Below are positions 57,158-64,000 of a stretch of DNA of 64,000 bases, in pieces; the stretch's first letter is position 1; every line of letters begins with the position of its first letter. The stretch spans positions 186,001 through 250,000 of the forward strand of contig NZ_BMEX01000002.1 of NCBI RefSeq assembly GCF_014637345.1, read 5' to 3'. The position numbers and the translations under genes are program-made. The notes beneath the pieces are model-generated. The model worked only from the letters and a program-made list of their open reading frames with translations. It was not told the DNA's origin and did not search any database. The DNA comes from Kroppenstedtia guangzhouensis (lineage in GTDB: Bacteria; Bacillota; Bacilli; Thermoactinomycetales; DSM-45169).

Positions 57158-58056
57158 GATTTTTCCCCCTGTTTGACTAATAATTTACGCGCTCGGATCA
57201 CTTCCACTAATCGCTTACCATCTTCCGCCGGTGGAATCAGGGATAATGGGTGAATTCCTAATACAATCACTACTGCCCATCCAAATAAATGGGAGCCAGG
57301 CCAATAGTCCATCCATACCATCACGGCGATCACCAAAGCCATTGTAAAAGGTAACAAGGGACCTGCTAAGGTTATCTTCCATTCATTCCTTGGGGTAGTG
57401 TGGCGACGCACGATCTGCAGCACTAGCCGTTTAACCGCCAAAAAAGAGGGACGCCTACCGTGTTTGCCTTTTTGATAACTCACATGGTGACCCCATTCAT
57501 GTAATAAGTTGCCTAGCAGATAAAAAAAGCCGACTCCGGTACCCTGCCATAACCATCCATTAATATCTAGCGCAAAGAGCAAAAAGCTTGTTATCGCTAC
57601 CAAAAGAAATCCCAGTAATCCATGGGCTTTCAAAACAGCGATTCCAATTCGCCATATCGCCGTTTTCCCGATTCCCTCATCCGCCCCCAAATCAATACGG
57701 TGCCGCGTTTGCCAATCTGTTCCCTGCAATACTCGCATAAACACCAACACCGTTATCCAGCGCTCCTGTAACCACACTTTTAGTGAAGGCGGTTGACGAA
57801 CATTTATTAAATAGCGTTCATTTAACTGAAGCACAAGCTGTCTAATATCTGGCAACACTTGTTCGGGTGGCCAACTATGCTGTTCGCATAAGCGATTGCA
57901 GATTTCATTGATCGAACGGTGTCCGTCTACTTCTTTTAAGATTTCATAGGTAACTTCATTAATTCCGTGACGGATATCCAATACATGATCTTGAATTGCT
58001 TCTTTCGTCAATTCAACATGCTCAGGCCAGACGGGTATCGTGGTGTCACGAATCAT
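57154..58056 (-). CDS. PqqD-domain membrane metalloprotease
   Basis: About 300 aa from the ATG at 58056, overlapping the permease stop (ATGA) with GGAGGGAGC ahead. Residues 10-95 form a PqqD-like RiPP recognition domain: GINEVTYEILKEVDGHRSINEI and a C-terminal helix-strand ERYLINVRQPPS. Then membrane helices with a zinc site NLLHEWGHHVSYQ (HExxH) and NEWKITLAGPLLPF, an M50-like arrangement as in YydH. PqqD domains hold leader peptides of modified peptides; fusion to a membrane protease implies that the protease binds and cuts the precursor. Confidence 0.82.
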   Translation of the reverse strand: MIRDTTIPVWPEHVELTKEAIQDHVLDIRHGINEVTYEILKEVDGHRSINEICNRLCEQHSWPPEQVLPDIRQLVLQLNERYLINVRQPPSLKVWLQERWITVLVFMRVLQGTDWQTRHRIDLGADEGIGKTAIWRIGIAVLKAHGLLGFLLVAITSFLLFALDINGWLWQGTGVGFFYLLGNLLHEWGHHVSYQKGKHGRRPSFLAVKRLVLQIVRRHTTPRNEWKITLAGPLLPFTMALVIAVMVWMDYWPGSHLFGWAVVIVLGIHPLSLIPPAEDGKRLVEVIRARKLLVKQGEKS

Positions 58057-59561
58057 GCATGCTCCCTCCCTCGTTCCAACAAAAACGCCACCAGATAGGC
58101 GATTAGCACATATGCCAGCACCGCAGCCGCGTATACTCCGGTAGACCAACGGGCTTGCAGCACACCGGTTCCGTAAAACAGTGGTAAACAAACGCTGACA
58201 AACACCAAATTAACCATCCATTTCCCCGTGAATTTACTCTCATCGCTAGGCAGTGCTGTACCGACTACAAATGCGGTGGCTAGAAACAACAAAGCATGCA
58301 TGAGAAAGGAAAGAGATTTGGTTAAACTAGGCAACGGAAGGCCGACTAAGATTTGCAACGCTATAAGCAACAGCCATGCCATCAAAGGTAATGCAGTGAG
58401 ATAGGGCAGCATTTTTCCGCCTATATAGATGTGAGTTGGTAGGGGTAACAAGCGAAATCCGTCCCTTGCGCTAACATCTCTTCCTCGGGCCATTAGCGGG
58501 TAGATGGATAACAAAAACGGCAGTCCAAAAAATAGAATCATCTCATATAGGGGCAGGTACAAGTTCCAATCTCCCAGACGAATTATCCCACCGACCAATG
58601 CGAGAAAAAAGAGAGAAACAGTAGTATGGAAATGGGTCTCTGCATCCCGAAATCCTCTTCTCCACTCCAGAGCGGCAACGCTAAACAGTTGTAACCGGGG
58701 AAAAGACAGCGAGCTCAACCACACCCGTTCGCTGGCATCATCGGCACGCTGCTTCGAGTCGAAATGAAACAGCAGCCCCACCCACACAAGTAGCCCCGAC
58801 AACCACCCCAACAACAGCCCCACATCTGCCAACCAGGTCCCCGACTCCGTCGCCCAACTCAAAACCGTTTTTGAAAAGAGGGTACCTGGAAGCGGAGCGG
58901 ACCAGATATCCCACCCCCGTTGGAGGATCCATCCCCCCCATGATAACCCTACAAATACCGATGACAGAAAGAGTGCACCATGAAAAAGCCGTTGCACCGA
59001 AGCTGTACGCCCCTTTGCTGCCCAACTTGCCAACAGGTGAATTGCTTGTTGCCAGACCATTCCGACAAGTATTGCACAACTCAACACCACGGCATACAAC
59101 AGCGTCGCTCCAAACTGTTGATGGAGCGGTAGGGATAAGCCATTCAATAAAACCAATAACACCGGCAAAAAGACGGCCAGGATGAGCAGCAACATCAAAA
59201 ATGCAACCGGCAACAATTGCCCTCCGATCCACGCTGATCTGTGAACAGGAAGGGTTTCCAGAAAACGATTCTTCAAACCACTACGAATCCCCCACTGCCA
59301 AAACAGCCCCATAGCCATGGCGATCAAAAGAAACGTAACCAGGCTAAGGCGCTGTAAAAGGAGTGTTGCCATCGCCTCATCTGGTTCATTGGCTCCAAAA
59401 AAGGTTTCATGGGTAGAGTGATAGACATACCAAGCGGATGCAATTACACCCGGCACTAACAATAGCGGTACAATACCGACCAATGGTGAACGTTTGGTCA
59501 TCTGCCACCATCGATTTTTCCAAGTGGTAAGAATCATCTTACCAATGATCCAAGATTGCAT
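58053..59561 (-). CDS. ABC transporter permease of the peptide island
   Basis: 502 aa with about eleven membrane segments, rich in Trp and Leu; a central cytoplasmic loop around ALEWRRGFRDAETHFH. Overlaps the ATPase gene by 23 nt. General plan resembles SkfF/YydJ-type exporters. No recognisable substrate motif. Confidence 0.8.
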   Translation of the reverse strand: MQSWIIGKMILTTWKNRWWQMTKRSPLVGIVPLLLVPGVIASAWYVYHSTHETFFGANEPDEAMATLLLQRLSLVTFLLIAMAMGLFWQWGIRSGLKNRFLETLPVHRSAWIGGQLLPVAFLMLLLILAVFLPVLLVLLNGLSLPLHQQFGATLLYAVVLSCAILVGMVWQQAIHLLASWAAKGRTASVQRLFHGALFLSSVFVGLSWGGWILQRGWDIWSAPLPGTLFSKTVLSWATESGTWLADVGLLLGWLSGLLVWVGLLFHFDSKQRADDASERVWLSSLSFPRLQLFSVAALEWRRGFRDAETHFHTTVSLFFLALVGGIIRLGDWNLYLPLYEMILFFGLPFLLSIYPLMARGRDVSARDGFRLLPLPTHIYIGGKMLPYLTALPLMAWLLLIALQILVGLPLPSLTKSLSFLMHALLFLATAFVVGTALPSDESKFTGKWMVNLVFVSVCLPLFYGTGVLQARWSTGVYAAAVLAYVLIAYLVAFLLERGREHA

Positions 59562-60312
59562 GAATCTGTCCCCGCTTATCCTGAGATTGGGTCAGTTGAA
59601 TGTAACTCTCCTCCAAGGAAGTAGCTTGGCACTGTTTTAGCACCCACTTCACCTCTCCTTGGATCAGCTCCATCCCGTTTTGGATCAGACAGACCCGATC
59701 ACACACTTGCTGTGCAAAAAAAAGATCATGAGTGGACAACAACACTGCTATCTGTTTTTGCTTGATTTCCCGCAATACCTGCTTCAGCAAATAGATCATT
59801 TCTGGATCCAGGCCAGTTGTCGGTTCGTCCAAGATGATCAAGCGTGGTTGATGCAGCAAAGTTGCCACTAGTTGGACTTTTTTCCGCATTCCATGAGAAA
59901 AGGAGTGGAGCAGGCGCTTTCGGTCTTCCCAAATGCCGAGGAGTCGTAGCCATTCTTCGATTTGTTTATCAGTGTTAGTAGTAGGTAATTGTCGGATAGC
60001 TGCAATAAAACGGAGAAACTCCCAGGCTGTCAAATCCTCCATCAACTCATCTACATCTGGCATTACACCGATCATGTGCTTTATCTTCATGGCATGCGCG
60101 GCGACATCTAGGCCGTCAATAGTGATTATACCAGCATCCGGTGTCAAGAGACCGGTCATGCTTTTAATCGTAGTGGTTTTTCCAGAGCCGTTGGGACCTA
60201 AGAGTCCAAACACTTCCCCTTCAAATAAGGTAACCGAAAGGTTATTCACTACAACATGATCACCATACGCTTTTGTCACACTTTCCATTTCAAGGACTTT
60301 TTGCTTTCTCAT
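59539..60312 (-). CDS. ABC transporter ATPase of the peptide island
   Basis: About 257 aa from the ATG at 60312 (GAGG 8 nt upstream). Walker A LLGPNGSGKTTTIKSM, Q-loop MPDVDELMEDLTAWEFL, signature FSHGMRKKVQLVATLL, Walker B RLIILDEPTTGLDP and LSTHDLFFAQQ. Couples to the permease that overlaps it. Starts 113 nt after the precursor stop. Confidence 0.9.
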   Translation of the reverse strand: MRKQKVLEMESVTKAYGDHVVVNNLSVTLFEGEVFGLLGPNGSGKTTTIKSMTGLLTPDAGIITIDGLDVAAHAMKIKHMIGVMPDVDELMEDLTAWEFLRFIAAIRQLPTTNTDKQIEEWLRLLGIWEDRKRLLHSFSHGMRKKVQLVATLLHQPRLIILDEPTTGLDPEMIYLLKQVLREIKQKQIAVLLSTHDLFFAQQVCDRVCLIQNGMELIQGEVKWVLKQCQATSLEESYIQLTQSQDKRGQIHAILDHW

Positions 60313-60425
60313 CAGCATTTCCTCACATAATTGAAATGCCCCGGTCTGGGGTTTTATGTTACAATGCAAGTGACACTGCCTCTGTAACGGGAGTCACAGT
60401 GTTACAAAGTTCAGGGGACAAGCGG
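60313..60425 (-). promoter_or_regulatory. Hairpin-containing gap between precursor and ABC genes
   Basis: Minus-strand CCCCAGACCGGGG (60339-60351) forms a small stem-loop after TAAAA; TGTTACA repeats flank a GTGACAC segment (60358-60412). Such a gap often partially terminates transcription so that the peptide is made in excess; that is inference. Confidence 0.35.
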
Positions 60426-60620
60426 TTACATTTTGCAACCTACTTCTACAGTTTTATCGTCTATGTCGATTTTTGAATAGAAGTCTCCACCTTTGGAGGC
60501 GCAGTACGCGGCATAACCACCAATCGCAATGATGGCTGCAATGGCGACAACGGTCCAATCAATCGCTTCGTTCACCTGGACTTCTTTATTAAATCGAACT
60601 TGTGGTTGTACGTAGTTCAT
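60426..60620 (-). CDS. Peptide precursor-like protein (64 aa)
   Basis: Leader-like N-terminus MNYVQPQVRFNKEVQVNE, then a hydrophobic helix (W22 to I33), GGYAAYCASKGG (residues 34-45) and a polar tail with a final VEVGCKM. Two Cys, at 40 and 62. Gly-Gly pairs at 34-35 and 44-45 are possible cleavage points. GGGGAGTGGATGTAA precedes the ATG. It is first in the operon with ATPase, permease, PqqD-protease and a small membrane protein. I know no exact family. A secreted or modified peptide is the best reading. Confidence 0.75.
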   Translation of the reverse strand: MNYVQPQVRFNKEVQVNEAIDWTVVAIAAIIAIGGYAAYCASKGGDFYSKIDIDDKTVEVGCKM

Positions 60621-60670
60621 TTACATCCACTCCCCATTTTCAGAATTGTCTCCAGACCAGGGCAAGTCCC

Positions 60671-60700
60671 ATGATACAGAATATTGTTACTATTGGTCAA
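60671..60700 (-). promoter_or_regulatory. Promoter of the peptide island
   Basis: Minus strand TTGACC (60695-60700), 18 nt, TATCAT (60671-60676); the start would fall about 45 nt before the precursor ATG. The 270 nt further right are AT-rich with no gene. Confidence 0.7.
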
Positions 60701-60975
60701 ATGCGCTAGGATGCCAAAAACTTTCATATTAATCGCTACCGACGGTATATGAGAGCATAAGCTTCCGAATACTCGTTAAACTCTAAAATATAATATACAT
60801 TACAAATAATAGGCGTTATTTAAAGCATCTTTATCTCTTATGTGGGAAAGGAAAATAGCTTGTTATCAAAGGAAACTTCAATACACGGCTTGCTTTAAGA
60901 AATGGTGAGGTGAGGAAGTGAAGAGCTCTCATGCATGTATAATTTTCTACTATATATTATTGCGGTCGACCCCAA

Positions 60976-61330
60976 CTGTTCCAGACGAAGTATGACCTGG
61001 TATTGGACATGCTCAAGGAACTTGAAGCCCGGTTGCTGGCAGCCGAGGTCACGGTCACCCTGGACTCCTGGTATGGGGCCTGTTTGCCGTTTTTGATGCA
61101 ACTGAGTGAACAGGGATTTCGTTGAGTGACTCAAGGTCGACCGGTGACCCCTGTATCTCCTGATAAAAACACCTGTTTAAAAACCATTCAGGCCCTCTGG
61201 CCGAAACAGGTTCGACTGTCGATGTGGGTTAAATCTGTCTAATACAACAAGAAATATTATCCTCGCAATGAGAAAGGCCTGTACATTTCGGTTACTTTTA
61301 ACAATTCCCAGTTGGTGATGGGCGGCTGTC
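60976..61330 (+). pseudogene. DDE transposase remnant (IS4-like)
   Basis: LFQTKYDLVLDMLKELEARL, VTVTLDSWYGACLPFLMQL and EQGFR, then a TGA stop, VTQGRPVTPVS, a second stop after MWVKSV, then KKYYPRNEKGLYISVTF. Both ends are missing. This is the central catalytic part of an insertion-sequence transposase, decayed. IS family not certain. Confidence 0.75.
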
Positions 61331-61342
61331 ACCAATTCCAGC

Positions 61343-61528
61343 TCAGTGATCCCCTCGGGTCAGCTGATCATATAAGTCCTGGGCGGATACGATATCTTTG
61401 GTCAAGATGGCGACCGTCTGATGACCGGCTTGCAGAAAGTCCCGGAGCACCTCTTCCATTCGGTCACAGAGATCCCCGTAATTTTCCACCTGCTCCAACA
61501 GCGGCGATGCTCGGCGAAGGCCGGTCGC
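61343..61528 (-). pseudogene. Helicase-like fragment
   Basis: Frame with LLEQVENYGDLCDRMEEVL, RDFLQAGHQTVAILTKDI and VSAQDLYDQLTRGDH to a stop at 61343. It resembles the C-terminal UvrD/HelD-type helicase segment (serial IAIICKT, LYDxL). No start, and frames break to the right. Confidence 0.4.
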
Positions 61529-61743
61529 TCAAAGGAGCTGCAATGCCCATCAAGCGCTTGGGCCGTTAACCTTACGCTTAGACCGGGGGTGTACCTTTTC
61601 TTCCGGAAATCCTTGAATCACTGGATTTCAAACGGCACTTTTGTAGCGTGGAAACAAGAAGTCGCCCATCTGACGGACGACTTCTTGTTTATTGCATCTG
61701 GCTTCCTTTACAGGAGTTGTTTTCGTCTATACTCCCCTTCCAA

Positions 61744-62382
61744 TCAGATGGAGTTCAACGCTTCGGCAATCGGAGTGTTTCCGGTCAGCAGATCGAAGGA
61801 GCGCCGATAGGTATGCTCCCTCTGCAGTGATTCCACAATTACAGCAGCTACGTCGGCGCGGGGAATCTCCCCGGATGCTTTCTGATCATCCGGGATCCAA
61901 ATGGTTCCTTTCCCCGGCTCGTCAGTCAATCTTCCCGGGCGGATGATGGTGTAATTGAGACCGCTTTCCCGCAACCGTTCATCGGCACGGCCCTTGGCAA
62001 CGAAATAGTGTCTCATTGTATCCGGGCCTTGCTCCGGCCGGTCAGCCATCATCGAGCTGACCATGATAAAGCGGTCCACACCGTGGGTCACGGCGGCATC
62101 GATGGTTTTGAAGGCCCCGTCCAGATCGACCAGAAGAGTTTTATCCGCCCCGGTATGGCTGCCAGAACCCGCCGTGAAGACGATCGCCTCACATCCTGCC
62201 ACAGCCTCGTCAATGGTTTGCTCCAGATCGGCCACCACCACCTCATCGGCCCCCAGCTTTTCCATCTCCGGCCGTTGCTGTTCATTACGGATCACGGCAC
62301 GTACCCGGTAACCGCTTGTTCCCAACAGATGAACGAGATGTCTTCCAATTTTTCCGTTGGCACCGATCACGGCCACTTTCAA
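61744..62382 (-). CDS. NAD(P)-binding SDR-type oxidoreductase (YhfK-like)
   Basis: About 212 aa from a TTG at 62382 (AAAGGGG 9 nt ahead). KVAVIGANGKIGRHLVHLL nucleotide loop, GADEVVVADLEQ, AIVFTAGSGSHTG, the atypical SDR signature FIMVSSMMADRPE, RPGRLTDEPGKGTIWI and ADVAAVIVESL. Matches YhfK/NAD(P)H-binding family in Bacillus; reaction unknown. It is the only complete gene in the decayed zone. Confidence 0.9.
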   Translation of the reverse strand: MKVAVIGANGKIGRHLVHLLGTSGYRVRAVIRNEQQRPEMEKLGADEVVVADLEQTIDEAVAGCEAIVFTAGSGSHTGADKTLLVDLDGAFKTIDAAVTHGVDRFIMVSSMMADRPEQGPDTMRHYFVAKGRADERLRESGLNYTIIRPGRLTDEPGKGTIWIPDDQKASGEIPRADVAAVIVESLQREHTYRRSFDLLTGNTPIAEALNSI

Positions 62383-62412
62383 ATCAAACAACCCCTTTGA
62401 AATCGGATAGGA

Positions 62413-62580
62413 TCAACGGTTTCCCTGAAAGATTTCAGACACGAGTTCGAATGAGCGCAGACGGGCTTGGTGGTCGAAAATCGCGGCATGGATCATAAAT
62501 TCATCCGCCTGAGTTTCATCTAACAATCGCTGTAATCCTTCTTTGACCGTATCGGGATCTCCGATCACGAAGGAACCATA
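62413..62580 (-). pseudogene. C-terminal fragment of a luciferase-family (LLM) flavin monooxygenase
   Basis: YGSFVIGDPDTVKEGLQRL, LDETQADEFMIHAAIFDHQ and ARLRSFELVSEIFQ are the conserved end of LLM-class oxidoreductases. Everything before it is lost; the next base group belongs to the FAA-hydrolase remnant. Confidence 0.85.
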
Positions 62581-62592
62581 TTAGCGGGGCAA

Positions 62593-63328
62593 TCAATTTA
62601 TCTTGGTGTTATATCCCCGGTTGCCATCGATCTCGGTCACAACTTCATCCCCGACTGCCGTATCGACGGACCCTTTAGAGTTCCGGTCAAAATCATATCC
62701 CCCGGATTCAGCGTCATGAAACTGCTCAGGTATTCAATCAATACGGGAATACTGAATATCATGTCTCCCGTTGTCCCTTCCTGTGTTAATCCCCATTAAC
62801 ATATGTGCGCAAGCTGAGATTCATCGGATCGGCCACATCTTTCGTATCGACCAGCCACGGACTGATCGGCGTACAGGTGTCACGATTTTTCACTCTCAAG
62901 TTGGGCCGGTAATAGTTTTCAAGATAATCCCGAATCGCATAATCATTGGCCACCGTATATCCGGCTAAATACTCATAGGCATCTTCTCGTTTCACCTTCC
63001 TTGCGGTCCGACCGATGATGGCAACCAATTCACACTCATAGTGCATATAAGTTACATCGACCGGACGGCGGGTCTGGGCACGATGCCCTACCAAAGTGTT
63101 GGGCCCCTTCAGAAAGACCAGAGGCTCTTTGGGAGGGTTGAATGAAAGCTCCTCGGCGTGATCCTCATAGTTTAAACCGAGAGCGAATACGGTTTGCGGC
63201 TGTACCGGGGGCAACCACACCACATCTTTTTCATCCAGCAGACGGCCATTATTCAATTGAACAAGGCCTTCTGCTTCCACAGCATCATGAATGGCCCCGC
63301 CAAATGCCACACGTGCTCTTTTCATCAT
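62593..63328 (-). pseudogene. Fumarylacetoacetate hydrolase family gene (HpaG2-like), frameshifted near the 3' end
   Basis: From ATG 63328 the frame reads VFALGLNYEDHAEELSF, YECELVAIIGRTARKV, YLAGYTVANDYAIRDYLENYY and stops at 62786 after TYVNGD. The missing end follows in other registers: [32 protein letters not shown] and [14 protein letters not shown] to 62593. Two frameshifts are needed. Metal ligands (E of HYECE, D of AND) are present. Overlaps the next gene by 4 nt (ATGATGA). Confidence 0.87.
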
Positions 63329-63996
63329 CTCTCCCCCACCACCCATTCATCCTCGCTGACAACCGTATTTTCCAAGCGACCCACTTGGTCAATCTCGATC
63401 CGGAGGCGATCGCCGGCTTCAACCCTTGGAGCTCCTTCCGGCACGCCCACCAACAACACATCACCCCTATTTAAAGTCATAAATTCCGTAACATCTGCAA
63501 TGAGATGGGCCACAGAACGAATCAGGTTTTCGGTTGTGTTCTCCTGGCGAAGTTGCCCGTTAACGAACACCCGTACACCCAATCCATCGGGATTCGTCAC
63601 CGCCGGACGGTCGATCACCCATGGGCCGATCGGACAGAAACCGTCACGCGCCTTCTCACGGATGGCGGGCCGATGGAGACTGTCATGTGGAATACTTACA
63701 TCATTAACCACTGTATACCCTGCCACATGATCCCATGCATCTGACTCATTTACACGCGTGGACCTTCGGCCGATCACAACCCCGAGAGAGGCACCCACCT
63801 CCAATTCAGAAACATCATCAGGCAAAGGGATGAGCTGCCCGAATCCTGTAAATGTATTCTGCGGCTTGATATAGAGAACAGGGGCTTTCGGTGGCTCCCG
63901 ATAAGGGGGCTCATGAACCGCTTCCCCAAGTTCTGCAAGCGTACCCTTATAATTGAGCAGTGTATCGTAAACCGTCCCGGAGATGGGGACATCCAA
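63325..63996 (-). CDS. Fumarylacetoacetate hydrolase family protein (HpaG1-like)
   Basis: At least 223 aa; the listed TTG start is 4 nt from the window end, so the N-terminus may lie beyond. SGTVYDTLLNYKGTLAELG, KAPVLYIKPQNTFTGFG, SLGVVIGRRSTRV, HVAGYTVVNDVSIPHDSL and GDVLLVGVPEGAPRV are the pattern of 4-hydroxyphenylacetate-pathway isomerase/decarboxylase subunits. It pairs with the broken HpaG2-like gene. Confidence 0.88.
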   Translation of the reverse strand: MDVPISGTVYDTLLNYKGTLAELGEAVHEPPYREPPKAPVLYIKPQNTFTGFGQLIPLPDDVSELEVGASLGVVIGRRSTRVNESDAWDHVAGYTVVNDVSIPHDSLHRPAIREKARDGFCPIGPWVIDRPAVTNPDGLGVRVFVNGQLRQENTTENLIRSVAHLIADVTEFMTLNRGDVLLVGVPEGAPRVEAGDRLRIEIDQVGRLENTVVSEDEWVVGER

Positions 63997-64000
63997 GGTC

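Noticed and set aside
56861-60620. Lanthipeptide, circular bacteriocin or sactipeptide cluster
   Set aside because: No LanB/LanM/LanC, DUF95-type or radical SAM gene is present, and the precursor has no known core pattern.

Overview
The window is about 56% G+C and reads as a Gram-positive, endospore-forming Bacillota chromosome, most likely Thermoactinomycetaceae-like (Kroppenstedtia, Desmospora or Melghirimyces type). This placement is inferred from Bacillus-type gene order (yqeG-yqeH-aroE-nadD-yqeK-rsfS and the comEA/comER pair), SAM, TPP and T-box leaders, CtsR boxes, Ecs transporter genes, YIEGIA-family sporulation-type genes and the many GTG/TTG starts with strong AGGAGG sites. No marker gene fixes the genus.

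Layout. 0-16 kb: 5' part of comEC, a class A penicillin-binding protein, a YitT transporter, dcd, a SAM-riboswitch operon metY-metI-metC, rocD, a four-gene cluster resembling methylamine-dehydrogenase maturation genes (MauE, MauD, a MauA-like Cys-rich protein and a CcdA/MauF-like membrane protein with an in-frame TGA), a frameshifted yetF-type gene and an FMN-dependent lactate oxidase/monooxygenase. 16-29 kb: comEA and divergent comER, an RpiR regulator with a class III aminotransferase, thiM under a TPP riboswitch, leuS under a T-box, and the rsfS-yqeK-nadD-aroE-yqeH-yqeG operon. 29-41 kb: accessory and cell-surface genes (DUF4349 lipoprotein, HTH-TPR regulator, low-GC DUF2268 protease, beta-lactamase-like hydrolase, EcsAB), several small unknown genes and decayed fragments, then the YIEGIA pair. 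41-56 kb: clpE with CtsR operators, odhAB, an S66 peptidase, a phospholipid operon (YnbA-like, CdsA, PlsC), a squalene/phytoene-synthase family protein, a DCC/DoxX/small-membrane operon and an NhaC antiporter. 56.8-60.7 kb: a compact AT-richer island with a 64-aa precursor-like peptide, an ABC ATPase, a permease, a PqqD-domain membrane metalloprotease and a small membrane protein. 60.9-64 kb: transposase and helicase remnants, an SDR gene, a luciferase-family fragment, and two adjacent fumarylacetoacetate-hydrolase genes (one broken).

Two sets of genes look most worth pursuit. The Mau-like operon has the accessory membrane and thiol-redox genes used to mature a six-disulfide TTQ subunit, but its target is a shorter Cys-rich protein with no heavy chain nearby, and its membrane partner carries a UGA exactly where a CcdA-like protein would have its N-terminal Cys. 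The 57-60.6 kb island has the parts list of a ribosomally made, membrane-processed and exported peptide (YydFHIJ-like) but no modifying enzyme.

No tRNA, rRNA or CRISPR array was found. Several genes carry single-base frameshifts or an in-frame stop; some of these may be sequencing errors, which limits the weight of any one of them.
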